Assembly: GCA_040881945.1 (NCBI GenBank)
Contig: JBBECF010000157.1
Span: forward strand, 1-64,000
DNA length: 64,000 nt
Direction of reading: 5' to 3'
Source of the DNA: JBBECF01 sp040881945
GTDB lineage: Bacteria; Pseudomonadota; Alphaproteobacteria; Dongiales; Dongiaceae
Shown here: positions 54,287 through 63,453 of the stretch, piece after piece
Numbering within the stretch: position 1 is the first letter of the stretch
How the letters are laid out: the number at the start of each line of letters is the position of its first letter
Notes under the pieces: model-generated
The model's input: the letters and a program-made list of their open reading frames with translations, nothing else
The model's database searches: none
Told to the model about the DNA's origin: nothing
Made by a program: the position numbers and the translations under genes

Positions 54287-56670
54287 CCGAGACACAGCGC
54301 GGCGGCGGCGCGCAGGACGGCATCGACGTCCAGCCCGTAGAGCCGGTACAGGTCGGGGATGTCGCCCGACTGCCCGAAACGGTCGACGCCCAGGGCCTGC
54401 ACCCGATGGCGGGCTACGGCGCCAAGCCAGGCCAGGCTCGCCGGGTGTCCGTCGATGATCGTCACCAACCCGGCATCGGGCGCCAGTTCGGCGAGCAGCC
54501 GTTCGACTTGCGCCGGCGCCGCGGGCCGGCCCGCGGCGCGCGCCTGCTGAGCATGTCGCCAGCCGGCGTACAGGCGGTCCATCGAGGTCACCGCGAGCAG
54601 CCCGGCTCCGGGTATGTCCTCGAGGATTTGCCGGTGCCCTTCGATCGCCTCCGGCGCCACCGCGCCGGTGTAAACGATGGCCAGCGACGCGTCGCGCTCC
54701 GGCGGCACCAGCCAGTACCCGCCGGCGACCACGCCGTCACGCAGCGCCGGGGTCATCGTCCGGCGCGTTTGGTCGACCGGCCGCGTCGACAGGCGCAGAT
54801 AGACCGAACCGCCGTCGTCGGCCTGCATGTGGCGGAAGGCCCAGGCCATGATCGCCGCCAGCTCGTCGCCGAAGGCCGGTTCGAACCCGGTCAGCCCGGG
54901 CAGGCCCAAGCCGATCAGCGGCGTCACGATGGACTGGTGGGCGCCGCCCTCCGGCGCCAGGGTGAGGCCGGATGGCGTGGCGACGAGCAGAAAGCGCGAG
55001 TCCTGGTAGAGCGCGTAGTTGAGCGCGTCCAGCCCGCGCATGATGAAGGGATCGTACAGCGTGCCGACCGGAAGCAGGCGCGCGCCGAACAACGGACCGG
55101 CCAGACCGAGCGCGGCAAGCAGGGTAAAGAAGTTGTGCTCGGCGATGCCGAGCTCGATGTGCTGGCCTTCCGGCGACATCGACCAGCGCTGGGCCGAGAC
55201 CACCTTCTCCTCGCGGAACACGTCCTTGCGGCGCTGGCGATCGTAAACGCCGCGCCGGTTGACCCAGGCGCCGAGGTTGGTCGAGACGGTGACGTCGGGC
55301 GAGGTGGTGACGAGGCGCGCGGCGAAGGCGTCGTCGCGGCGGGCGATTTCGCCGAGGATGCGACCGAACGCCTCCTGCGTCGACTGCCGCTCGCCCGTCG
55401 CGGCCGGCAGGTCGTCGGGCACCGGTACCGGTGCCGCCGCGTGGCGGCGCGAACCGCCGGCGACGAACGGCACCGCGGCGAGGAACCGCCCCAGCGCCTC
55501 GGGCGGGACATCGAGCCCGGCGAAGCGGTCCCATTCGGCGCCCTCCGGCACGCCCATGCTGCGCTGGAACAGCGCCATCTGCTCGAGGTTCATCAGCCCG
55601 GCGTGATTGTCCTTGTGGCCGGCGAAGGGCAGGCCGGACCCCTTGATCGTGTAGGCGATGAAGCAGACCGGCTCGTCGCCGGCGACCCCGTGCATCGCCT
55701 CCAGCACCGACTCCAGATCCTGGCCGGCCAGGTTGGTCATCAGCGCGTGCAGCGCGGCATCGTCGTGGCCGTCCAGCAGCTCCGCGAGTCCGGCCGTGTC
55801 GCCGAGGTCGCGCCGCAGATGCTCGCGCCAGCCGGCGCCGCCCTTGAAGGCGAGGGCCGAATAGAGCGAGTTCGGGCAGTCGTCGATCCAGCGCTTGAGC
55901 GCCTCGCCGCCGGGCCGCGTGAAGGCCGCCTCGAGCCGCTTGCCGTACTTCAGCGTGACGACGCGCCAATCCATGGCGTGGAACAGCCGGTCGATCCGGT
56001 GAAACAGGCGGTCCGAAACGATGCTGTCCAGGCTCTGCCGGTTATAGTCGATCACCCACCACAGGTTGCGCAGGTCGTGTTTCCAGCCCTCGAGCATCGC
56101 CTCATAGACGTTGCCTTCGTCGAGCTCGGCGTCACCAACCACGGCGACCATGCGCCCGGGCGGCTGAGTCTGTGGGGCCAGCCCCTTGAGCCGCACGTAA
56201 TCCTGCACCAGGGCGGCGAAGCTGGTCATCGCCACGCCGAGACCGACCGAACCGGTCGAGAAGTCGACGTCGTCGCTGTCCTTGGTGCGCGACGGATAGG
56301 ACTGCGCCCCGCCCAGCCCGCGGAAGGCCTCCAGCTTGTCGCGCGTCTGGCGGCCCAGCAGGTACTGGATGGCGTGGTAAACCGGGCTGGCATGGGGCTT
56401 CACCGCGACCCGGTCCTGCGGCCGCAGGACGTCGAAATACAGCGCCGTCATCAGCGTCGCCACCGAGCTGCTCGAGGCCTGATGGCCGCCGACCTTGAGG
56501 CCGTCGCGGCTCGGCCGCAGGTGGTTGGCGGCGTGGATCATCCAGGTCGAGAGCCACAGCACCTTGCGCTCGAGCGCGCGCAGACAGGCGAGCCGGTCGG
56601 CCGCGGGGCCGGCCGCCGCGGCCGGGTGCGAGGCAAGGGTGCCGGAAGGGGTCATCGGGCGGCGGATCAT
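54283..56670 (-). CDS. Transketolase-like / homodimeric 2-oxoacid dehydrogenase E1-like enzyme
   Basis: The 795-residue protein is a thiamine diphosphate enzyme. Its order of domains and motifs (KVLWLSTWMIHAANHLRPSR, GLKVGGHQASSSSVATLMTA, YPSRTKDSDDVDFSTGSVGL, then the ThDP motif GDAELDEGNVYEAML ... WWVIDYN) resembles homodimeric pyruvate dehydrogenase E1 (AceE) more than classical transketolase. In alphaproteobacteria such proteins are usually annotated as transketolase. No E2 or E3 gene is near, so the substrate is unknown. The start may be ATG 56655. Confidence 0.8.
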   Translation of the reverse strand: MIRRPMTPSGTLASHPAAAAGPAADRLACLRALERKVLWLSTWMIHAANHLRPSRDGLKVGGHQASSSSVATLMTALYFDVLRPQDRVAVKPHASPVYHAIQYLLGRQTRDKLEAFRGLGGAQSYPSRTKDSDDVDFSTGSVGLGVAMTSFAALVQDYVRLKGLAPQTQPPGRMVAVVGDAELDEGNVYEAMLEGWKHDLRNLWWVIDYNRQSLDSIVSDRLFHRIDRLFHAMDWRVVTLKYGKRLEAAFTRPGGEALKRWIDDCPNSLYSALAFKGGAGWREHLRRDLGDTAGLAELLDGHDDAALHALMTNLAGQDLESVLEAMHGVAGDEPVCFIAYTIKGSGLPFAGHKDNHAGLMNLEQMALFQRSMGVPEGAEWDRFAGLDVPPEALGRFLAAVPFVAGGSRRHAAAPVPVPDDLPAATGERQSTQEAFGRILGEIARRDDAFAARLVTTSPDVTVSTNLGAWVNRRGVYDRQRRKDVFREEKVVSAQRWSMSPEGQHIELGIAEHNFFTLLAALGLAGPLFGARLLPVGTLYDPFIMRGLDALNYALYQDSRFLLVATPSGLTLAPEGGAHQSIVTPLIGLGLPGLTGFEPAFGDELAAIMAWAFRHMQADDGGSVYLRLSTRPVDQTRRTMTPALRDGVVAGGYWLVPPERDASLAIVYTGAVAPEAIEGHRQILEDIPGAGLLAVTSMDRLYAGWRHAQQARAAGRPAAPAQVERLLAELAPDAGLVTIIDGHPASLAWLGAVARHRVQALGVDRFGQSGDIPDLYRLYGLDVDAVLRAAAALCLG

Positions 56671-56778
56671 ATCCGCCGCGTACCATATAGGGGCGGGGGA
56701 CGCCCGGAAAGAGGGGCGACGCCCGGCGCGCGACCCCGCTTCTGCCCCGGTGCGACGGCGCGCCGGCGGCGTTCGGGT

Positions 56779-57054
56779 CTAGGCGCTGACGAGCTCCGGG
56801 AAGTGCTCGGTGAAGGTCTCGACGCTGAGCATCCGAACGCCCTCCGTCAGGCGGCGGTGGCCGGGACTCTCGAAGCTCACGTCGAAGCGGACATGCGGGA
56901 TGCCGAACCGGTCCGCGGTCAGGGCCAGCACCTTCGCCGTCTCGACGAAATTGTCCGGGCGGATCTTGCGGAACACCGCACCGGGCGCGATGTCCGCCTT
57001 GCGCGGCTCGCCCCTGGACAGCCAGCTTCCGATCTTCAGCCCATACCTGGTCAT
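56779..57054 (-). CDS. Conserved hypothetical protein
   Basis: The 91-residue protein (ATG 57054) begins MTRYGLKIGSWLSRGEPRKA and contains GAVFRKIRPDNFVETAKVLA and FGIPHVRFDVSF. It has no signal peptide or membrane helix and looks like a small beta-rich cytoplasmic domain. I believe similar short proteins occur in other Rhodospirillales but cannot name a family. The 251 bases up to nnrD hold a GC-rich inverted repeat (CGGCCG/CGGCCG around an A/C loop), possibly an nnrD terminator. Confidence 0.6.
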   Translation of the reverse strand: MTRYGLKIGSWLSRGEPRKADIAPGAVFRKIRPDNFVETAKVLALTADRFGIPHVRFDVSFESPGHRRLTEGVRMLSVETFTEHFPELVSA

Positions 57055-57305
57055 GACACGATCCTTTGTCTTTCCTGATCCTGTCACCCTAGAATGGCCG
57101 CTGACCCTTAAGAATTGTTGAAATTCGGCCGACCGCGGCCGGGTTTTTCGGCCGGCGGCCGGGGCGCGGCATACCCCTGTACTGGCGGAGACTGGCGTGG
57201 CGGCGGGTCGCAATGTCGAACCGCAAACAACGTAAGTAATAGTCGAAATTGAGACGAAATCGAACCGCCGGTCGCGACGGGGGAAGGCCTGCGGCGCCGC
57301 CTCGC

Positions 57306-58805
57306 TCACCAGCCGGCGGCCTCGTCGCGCAGCCGCCGCAGCACCGCCGGCAGCGCCGCCGGCAGGTCCTCGGCGATCAGGCCGGGGCCGATTTCGGCCG
57401 CCGCCGCCCCCTGCAGCCAGGCCGCGGCCGAGGCCGCGTCGAACGCGCCCATGCCCTGCGCCAGCAGCCCGGTCGCGAGGCCGGCCAGCACGTCGCCGCT
57501 GCCGGCCGTCGCCAGATCGGGCGGGGCGTTGGCGTTGATGCGCGCCGCGCCGCCGGGGTCGGCAATCACGCTGTCGGCCCCTTTGAGCAGCACCGTCGCC
57601 CGGCTTTCGCGGGCCGCTTGGCGCGCGCGCTCGACCTTGCCGCCCGCCGCGCCGACGGCAGGGAACAGGCGCCGAAATTCGCCTTCATGGGGCGTGAGCA
57701 GGCAGGGCGAGCGGATGGCCGCGAACAGCGCCTGCGGATCGGCCGCGAAGACGGTCAGGGCGTCCGCGTCGAGCACGCAGGCCTTGCCGGCCGCGAGGGC
57801 CGCCAGGGCGCGCTCGCGCGTGGCGGCCGAAGCGCCGTTGCCGGGGCCGATCAGGACGGCGTTGCGGCGCTCGTCGGCGAGCAGGGCGGCGAAGTCGGCG
57901 GCGTCGACCAGGGCCCAGATGAGCGCGCCGGGGGCGTCGTTGGCGTAGAGCGCGACCGCCGCGGGCGGCGCGGCCACCGTCACCAGCCCGGCGCCGACGC
58001 GGCGCGCGGCGCGCGCCGCCAGCCGCCCGGCCCCGGTCATGACCGCCCCGCCGACCACGACCGCGTGGCCACGGCTGTATTTGTGGTCCTCCGCCCGCGG
58101 CCAAGGGAAACGGTCGAGCCACAGGATTGGGTCGTTCTCGTGCAGCCGGGGGCGGATGTCGTCGAGCACGTTTTCCGGAATGCCGATGTCGGCGACAACG
58201 ACGCGGCCGGCAAGGACGCGGCCGGGCAGCAGCAGGTGTCCCGGCTTGCGCCGGAAGAACGTCACGGTCAGGGCGCAACGGGCGGCGGCGCCGAGGACCA
58301 GGCCGCCGTCGCCGTGGACGCCGCTCGGGACGTCGACGCCGACGCAAACCAGGCCGCGCGCGTTTGCGGCCTCGATCGCGCGCCGCGCCGCGCCCTCGAC
58401 CGGCCGGGCGAGACCGGCGCCGAACAGGGCGTCAACAACCAGCGGATCGCCGTCCGGCAGACCCTCGCCCAGCGGCTCCACCGGCCCGCCCCAGCGCGAA
58501 GCGGCGCCGGCGGCGTCGCCGGGCAACTTCGCCTTGTCGCCGTAGAGGGCCACCCGCACCGGCCAACCGGCCTCGCGCAGGCGGCGCGCGACGACGAATC
58601 CGTCGCCGCCGTTGTTGCCGGGCCCGCACAGCACGACCGTTTCGCGCCGCGACCAGCGCGCGAGGATCTCGTTCGCCACCGCGCCGCCGGCCGACTCCAT
58701 CAGCGCTTCGCCGGGAACGCCGGCGGCGATCGCCGCCGCCTCGGCGCGCGCCATCTCCGCGACGGTGAGCAGCGCCACTTCATGGGCGGAACGCGCGCCG
58801 GTCAT
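57306..58805 (-). CDS. nnrD: Bifunctional NAD(P)HX epimerase/dehydratase
   Basis: The enzyme repairs hydrated NADH and NADPH. The 499-residue protein is a fusion: an N-terminal epimerase domain (residues about 1-210; MESAGGAVANEILARW, VVLCGPGNNGGDGFVVARRL) and a C-terminal ADP-dependent dehydratase of the ribokinase fold (VLIGPGNGASAATRERAL, KACVLDADALTVFA, CLLTPHEGEF, LATAGSGDVLAGL). It overlaps the next gene by four bases. The domain fusion is common in Proteobacteria. Confidence 0.94.
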   Translation of the reverse strand: MTGARSAHEVALLTVAEMARAEAAAIAAGVPGEALMESAGGAVANEILARWSRRETVVLCGPGNNGGDGFVVARRLREAGWPVRVALYGDKAKLPGDAAGAASRWGGPVEPLGEGLPDGDPLVVDALFGAGLARPVEGAARRAIEAANARGLVCVGVDVPSGVHGDGGLVLGAAARCALTVTFFRRKPGHLLLPGRVLAGRVVVADIGIPENVLDDIRPRLHENDPILWLDRFPWPRAEDHKYSRGHAVVVGGAVMTGAGRLAARAARRVGAGLVTVAAPPAAVALYANDAPGALIWALVDAADFAALLADERRNAVLIGPGNGASAATRERALAALAAGKACVLDADALTVFAADPQALFAAIRSPCLLTPHEGEFRRLFPAVGAAGGKVERARQAARESRATVLLKGADSVIADPGGAARINANAPPDLATAGSGDVLAGLATGLLAQGMGAFDAASAAAWLQGAAAAEIGPGLIAEDLPAALPAVLRRLRDEAAGW

Positions 58806-59584
58806 GGGCGGCCGGCGGCGCGCCGGAACGCTTCGACCTCAACGCGGGCCGCTTCGCGCAACAGCACCACGTCGGCGCCGGTGAACACGAAGTCGTAGCC
58901 GGCGGCGAACAGCGCGGCGACGTCGCGACCCGCGGTCACGAAGCCGCTCAGGAGCTTGCCGCCGCGCTTCACCGCGGCCTCGACCGCGGCGATCGCCTTC
59001 GTCACGTCGGGATGGTCCGGCTCACCGATGTGGCCGAGGTCGGTGGACAGGTCGTAGGGTCCGATGAACAGCATGTCGACGCCGTCGACGGCGACGATCT
59101 CGTCAATCCGTTCGACAGCCGCGGCGGATTCGATCAGGCAGATGATCAATAGCGCCGCGTCCGCCCCCTCCAGATACTCCGCCGCGCGAAATCCATAGCC
59201 GGAGGCGCGCACGATCGGGACTGCCATGCCGCGCAGGCCGGCGGGCGGATAGCGGCAGGCGGCTACGGCGGCGCGCGCCTCGGCCGCGCTGGCTACCGCC
59301 GGCACCATGACGCCGTCGACTCCGATGTCGAGGGTGCGCTTGAACTCCACCGGATCGTTGGCCGGCACCCGCACCAACACCGCACAGGGAGTCGTCCGGA
59401 TCGCCCTGACCATGGCGACGACGTCGCCCAAATCGGCGGGGCTGTGCTCGCGGTCGATCATCAGGCCGTCGTAACCGGCCAGCGCCATCACCTCGGCGAC
59501 CGTCGGGCTACCCGACGCCAAGATACAGCCCAGGGCGCGCCGGCCCGCCGCCAGCCGGCCCTTCAGTTCGTTCCGGTGCGTCAT
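58802..59584 (-). CDS. HpcH/HpaI family aldolase
   Basis: The 260-residue protein (ATG 59584) belongs to the class II pyruvate aldolases that split 2-keto-3-deoxy acids or 4-hydroxy-2-oxo acids. Motifs: LGCILASGSPTVAEVMALAG, YDGLMIDREHSPADLGDVV, GVDGVMVPAVASAAEARAAV, ICLIESAAAVERIDEIVAVD with the metal-binding Glu, and MLFIGPYDLSTDLG with the Asp. The natural substrate cannot be read from the sequence. Its stop overlaps nnrD by four bases. Confidence 0.9.
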   Translation of the reverse strand: MTHRNELKGRLAAGRRALGCILASGSPTVAEVMALAGYDGLMIDREHSPADLGDVVAMVRAIRTTPCAVLVRVPANDPVEFKRTLDIGVDGVMVPAVASAAEARAAVAACRYPPAGLRGMAVPIVRASGYGFRAAEYLEGADAALLIICLIESAAAVERIDEIVAVDGVDMLFIGPYDLSTDLGHIGEPDHPDVTKAIAAVEAAVKRGGKLLSGFVTAGRDVAALFAAGYDFVFTGADVVLLREAARVEVEAFRRAAGRP

Positions 59585-59625
59585 CGCTGCCTTCCTGTTT
59601 CCCGGTGGCCGGAGTCGCGCCGCCG

Positions 59626-61260
59626 TCAATTGGCCAGCACGATGCAGTCGCCGCCGGGCGTACGCTGCTTGATCTCCGCGCAGACCGCGTCGGCGGCGGC
59701 GCGGCTGTCCATCGGGCCCGCGTAAACACGGTACCAGACGCCCTTCTCGGCTCCGAGATCGACCTCGGTGAGCGTCGGCCCGTAGGGCTGCAGCAGATCC
59801 GGATAGCGCGCCAGCAGCTCGCGCCACGACCGCTGCGCCAACTCCGGCGAGGGCAGCGAGGACAGCCAAATGCGATAACCGCGGTTCGCGGACGGCTGCG
59901 CCACGGCGCGCGGGGCGGTCGCAGCCGCTTCGACGGCCGGCACTTCGGGGGCCGCGGCAGGCGTCGGCGCCGGTGGCGGCGTCGGCGGTAGAAGCGGTCC
60001 CGACAGCGGCGGCAGCGACAAGTTCGCCGTGGCCGTCGACTGGGCCGGCGGCGCATCGGCGGCTGCGGCCGGCGCCGCCGGAAGCGGCGCGGCGGGTGGC
60101 TTCGGCTCCTCGCCCCGGCCGATGTCGGCGGACAGCGGCGGCAGCGACGGCAGCGAGACGGCGACCTGGACCCGCGGTACTTCGGCAGGCGGCGGGGTTG
60201 CGGCCGGCGTCGGCGTTACCAAAGGCGGCGCCGGAGCCGGCGGCGTTTCGATCGCCGCCGGGACAGGTTTTTGCGGCGCCGGCGCCGGCGACAGCAGCGC
60301 CCCCGCGCTTGCCACGGTTGCCGAAAGCGGCGGCAGCGACGGGACCGGAGGTGCGACTCGGGCCTGTGGCTTTTCCACTGGTGGCGGCAGAGCTTGCGCC
60401 ACCGGCTTCTCACGCCGTGGCAAGTCGGATGCGGCCACTTGCGTCTGCGGCGCCGGGACGGGCGGCAACGGCGGCTCCGCCTGCGGCGTCTCGGTGGGCG
60501 CGGCCGCGGCAACCGTCGGTGGCGGTTCCGGCGTCGCCGGCGACGTCGGGGGCGGCAACGGCGCGGTCACGGTCGCCGCTTGCGCCGGCGCATCGTCGGC
60601 GTCTGCCGTTGGGGGCGGCGTACCGCCGGGCACGCCGCGCAGCGTGGCGAGCTGCTTTGCCGCCTGCGCATGACCCTGCGCCGCCGCACGCTCGTACCAC
60701 CCACGCGCCTCGACCTGGTTCGGCGCGACGCCGATGCCCAGCCGGTACATCTCGGCCGTGGCGAATTGCGCATCGGCAAGGTTCTGCTTGGCCGCCGCCT
60801 CGAACAGGCGCAAGGCCTCCCTGAAATCGCGCGGCGCGCCGTCGCCGCGATACAGCATCAATGCCAGGTTGAACTGGGCCATCGAATGCCCGGCGGCCGC
60901 CGCCAGCCGCCACAGCGCGGCGGCCAATTCGAGGTTCCGCGCGACCCCGCGGCCGGCGACGTACATCAATGCCAGGTTGCTTTGCGCCGCCGGCAACTCC
61001 TGCGCCGCGGCCGCGCGGTACCAGCGCACCGCCTCGGCGTCGTCCTGGCGGTCCACGCCGCGCCCCAGCTCGTACAGCAAGCCAAGACCGTGCTGCGCCC
61101 GCGCCTCGCCGGCCTCCGCCGCCGGCTGCCATTCGCGAAGGGCGGCGGCGTAGTCGCCGCTGTCATACGCTTTCAGGCCGGTCTGGTAGTCGGCCCGAAC
61201 GGGCGCCGCCGGCAACGCCCATGACAGCGCGGCGAACAAGAGGGCGCGCCAGATCTTCAT
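59626..61260 (-). CDS. Sel1-repeat and SPOR-domain envelope protein
   Basis: From ATG 61260 the protein has 544 residues: a signal peptide (MKIWRALLFAALSWALPAAP), about four Sel1-type repeats (residues about 28-200; for example AQHGLGLLYELGRGV, AQSNLALMYVAGRGVARN, AQFNLALMLYRGDGAPRD), a long Pro/Ala-rich linker (about residues 205-460) and a C-terminal SPOR domain (GYRIWLSSLPSPELAQRSWR ... RVYAGPMDSRAAAD). SPOR domains bind denuded peptidoglycan at the septum, so a role in cell division or wall remodelling is likely. The linker repeats an LPPLS motif three times. Confidence 0.85.
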   Translation of the reverse strand: MKIWRALLFAALSWALPAAPVRADYQTGLKAYDSGDYAAALREWQPAAEAGEARAQHGLGLLYELGRGVDRQDDAEAVRWYRAAAAQELPAAQSNLALMYVAGRGVARNLELAAALWRLAAAAGHSMAQFNLALMLYRGDGAPRDFREALRLFEAAAKQNLADAQFATAEMYRLGIGVAPNQVEARGWYERAAAQGHAQAAKQLATLRGVPGGTPPPTADADDAPAQAATVTAPLPPPTSPATPEPPPTVAAAAPTETPQAEPPLPPVPAPQTQVAASDLPRREKPVAQALPPPVEKPQARVAPPVPSLPPLSATVASAGALLSPAPAPQKPVPAAIETPPAPAPPLVTPTPAATPPPAEVPRVQVAVSLPSLPPLSADIGRGEEPKPPAAPLPAAPAAAADAPPAQSTATANLSLPPLSGPLLPPTPPPAPTPAAAPEVPAVEAAATAPRAVAQPSANRGYRIWLSSLPSPELAQRSWRELLARYPDLLQPYGPTLTEVDLGAEKGVWYRVYAGPMDSRAAADAVCAEIKQRTPGGDCIVLAN

Positions 61261-61356
61261 GGAGCGGCCGCGCCGCCCGCGGAAAATGCCGTGCCCGATC
61301 ACCCGGCTACTATGCAGTCGTTCGCCGGCCAAGGCAACGCCGGGCAGGGCGCGCGG

Positions 61357-61758
61357 TCAATGGACTCGGTCGGGCGCCGACGCCTCGTCATCGCCCGGTC
61401 GCTCCGCGGTCGGCCCCGCCTGATGATGCACCATCTTCCAGCCGCTGCGCTCCCGGACGAAGACGTTGGTGGCGATCAGAATGTCGCTGCCGACCGCCTC
61501 GAAACAGGTGACGAACGCTGCATCCCCGAGAATGAATGCCCTGGCGCGGCGGCAGCGGATGGCCGGCGCGCTGCGGCTGCCGAGAATGCCGCGCCAGCTC
61601 TCCATCACGGCCTCGCGGCCATCGAGCAGCCCCCAACCGGGGTGGATGCAGGCGACCGGCGCCTCGCGCGCCCATAGCGCGTCCATCGCCGCCATGTCGC
61701 GGTCGGCGAAAGCGCGGTAGAAGGCCTCGTTGGCGAACAGCACGGTCTCGCGATCCAT
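61357..61758 (-). CDS. NTF2-like (SnoaL/DUF4440 type) protein
   Basis: The 133-residue protein has the cone-like NTF2 fold pattern: MDRETVLFANEAFYRAFADR, MDALWAREAPVACIHPGWGL, GREAVMESWRGIL and the C-terminal strand SGWKMVHHQAG. Such proteins bind small hydrophobic ligands or act as isomerases. No catalytic role can be assigned. It lies 97 bases upstream of the Sel1-SPOR gene. Confidence 0.8.
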   Translation of the reverse strand: MDRETVLFANEAFYRAFADRDMAAMDALWAREAPVACIHPGWGLLDGREAVMESWRGILGSRSAPAIRCRRARAFILGDAAFVTCFEAVGSDILIATNVFVRERSGWKMVHHQAGPTAERPGDDEASAPDRVH

Positions 61759-61857
61759 GGCCGGCTCGCCTCCGCTCAGGCTCTCCCGGAAGTCACGGGC
61801 GCCGGCCCGCTTGCGCTACGCGCCCCGGACCCGCGACGCGGTCGGACGGCGAGGAAT

Positions 61858-61935
61858 TGGGGCGAGTGATGGGAATTGAACCCATGACCTCCAGATCCAC
61901 AATCTGGCGCTCTAACCAACTGAGCTACACCCGCC
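61858..61935 (-). tRNA. tRNA-His (GTG)
   Basis: On the minus strand the sequence begins GGCGGGTGTAGCTCAGTTGG; the anticodon loop TTGTGGA contains GTG. The acceptor stem has eight base pairs, with the extra G at position -1 facing C73, the identity mark of tRNA-His. CCA is encoded. Confidence 0.96.
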
Positions 61936-62070
61936 GCCGTGAAGCCGTTTGTGTAGTCCCGCCCCCGGCTCGGCGTCAAGCGATCCGCCGGGCCTCGCAT
62001 GGCGCTTCCGGTCGGCCGGCCTCTCGTTCTATGATCGCGCCATAGACAAGAAACTTTCGGGGGCGGACCG

Positions 62071-63288
62071 ATGAGGATGGCGAACAGCATGGGGCGGCTC
62101 GGCACGGAGTCCGCCTTCGAGGTGCTCGCGCGCGCCAAGGCGCTGGAGGCGGCGGGCCGGAGCATCATCAACCTCGGCATTGGGCAGCCGGACTTCCGCA
62201 CCCCCGACCATATCGTCGAGGCGGCCTGCAAGGCCCTGCGCGACGGCCACCACGGCTATACCCCGGCCAACGGCATCCCGGCGCTGCGCGAGGCGGTCGC
62301 CGCCGATCTGCACCGGCGCCACGGCGTCGATGTCGATCCGGGCCATGTGCTGGTCGTGCCGGGCGGCAAGGTGACGATGTTCTTCGCCGTCCTGATGTTC
62401 GGCGAGCCGGGCGCCGAAATCATTTACCCCAACCCCGGATTCCCGATTTACGAATCGGTGATCCGATTCAGCGGCGCCGAGGCGGTGCCGCTGCCGCTGC
62501 GCGAGGCCGACGACTTCGGCTTCAGCGCCGAAGCGGTGCTGGCACGCATCACGCCGCGCACGCGGCTGCTGATCCTCAATAGCCCGGCCAACCCGACCGG
62601 CGGCGTCGCCACGAAGGTCGAGATGGACAAGCTGGCGGCCGGGCTGGCGGCGCATCCGCATGTGGCGATCCTCAGCGACGAGATCTACAGCGAGCTGCTC
62701 TATGATGGCCGGCCGCATCTTAGCCTGTTGAGCTATCCGGCGCTGCGCGATCGTACGATCATGCTGGACGGCTGGAGCAAGACCTACGCCATGACCGGGT
62801 GGCGGCTCGGCTACGCGGTGTGGCCGGCGACGTTGATCGAGCACGCGACGCGGCTGGCGATCAATTGCCACTCCTGCGTCAACGCCGCGGCGCAATACGC
62901 CGGCATCGCCGCCCTCGAGGGACCGCAGGACGCCGTCGGTCGCATGGCCAAGGCCTTCGACGAGCGGCGCCGCATCGTCGTTGCCGAACTCAACCGGCTG
63001 CCGGGCGTGAGCTGCGTCGAGCCCGGCGGCGCCTTCTATGCGTTCCCCAACATTGCCGGCACCGGCCTGTCCGCCAAGAAGCTCGAGCTCGCGCTGCTGG
63101 AACAGGCTGGAGTCGCGACCGTCGCCGGCACCAGCTTCGGCGCCTATGGCGAGGGCTATCTGCGCCTTTCCTACGCCAACAGCGTGGAGAACATCATCGC
63201 CGCCATAAAGCGGATCGGTGATTGGCTTGTCGCCCAGGAGTCGGCCGCCGGAGGATCTGCTCAAAAAATCGGCAGTTTGGCGGGCTAA
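62071..63288 (+). CDS. Class I PLP-dependent aminotransferase
   Basis: The 405-residue protein is of the aspartate aminotransferase fold type I. Motifs: INLGIGQPDFRTPDHIVEAA, GHHGYTPANGIPALREAVAA, LNSPANPTGGVATKVEM, ILSDEIYSELLYDG and the PLP lysine Lys237 in LDGWSKTYAMTGWRLGY, plus RLSYANSVENI with the carboxylate-binding Arg. The substrate (aspartate, alanine or an aromatic amino acid) is unclear. A GGGGGCGGA stretch precedes ATG 62071. The stop is 162 bases before glnB. Confidence 0.92.
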   Translation: MRMANSMGRLGTESAFEVLARAKALEAAGRSIINLGIGQPDFRTPDHIVEAACKALRDGHHGYTPANGIPALREAVAADLHRRHGVDVDPGHVLVVPGGKVTMFFAVLMFGEPGAEIIYPNPGFPIYESVIRFSGAEAVPLPLREADDFGFSAEAVLARITPRTRLLILNSPANPTGGVATKVEMDKLAAGLAAHPHVAILSDEIYSELLYDGRPHLSLLSYPALRDRTIMLDGWSKTYAMTGWRLGYAVWPATLIEHATRLAINCHSCVNAAAQYAGIAALEGPQDAVGRMAKAFDERRRIVVAELNRLPGVSCVEPGGAFYAFPNIAGTGLSAKKLELALLEQAGVATVAGTSFGAYGEGYLRLSYANSVENIIAAIKRIGDWLVAQESAAGGSAQKIGSLAG

Positions 63289-63370
63289 TGGTCAGATTTT
63301 GCGCTTTACATCCGCTCCGATCGAATCATCGAACGGCCTTTGCCACGCCGCCGGCGCGCCGTTCGTCTGT

Positions 63371-63386
63371 TGGCATGAGACCTGCG
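63371..63386 (+). promoter_or_regulatory. Sigma-54 promoter of glnBA
   Basis: TGGCATGAGACCTGCG has GG at -24 and GC at -12 with exactly ten bases between, and the TGGCA part matches the consensus. Transcription would start near 63397, about 55 bases before glnB. NtrC-dependent glnB-glnA operons with such promoters are known in Azospirillum and Rhodospirillum, so nitrogen control is expected. Confidence 0.75.
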
Positions 63387-63432
63387 GTGGACGCGCTGAT
63401 CCGCCGAATCGCGGCCCGGGCCAGGCGGCAGC

Positions 63433-63453
63433 CATGAACGAAGCGGTGCCATG
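63433..63453 (+). other. Six-residue leader frame overlapping glnB
   Basis: ATG at 63433 opens a frame of six codons (MNEAVP) whose TGA overlaps the glnB ATG as ATGA. It could couple ribosomes to glnB, whose own ribosome-binding site is weak. It may equally be chance. Confidence 0.25.
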
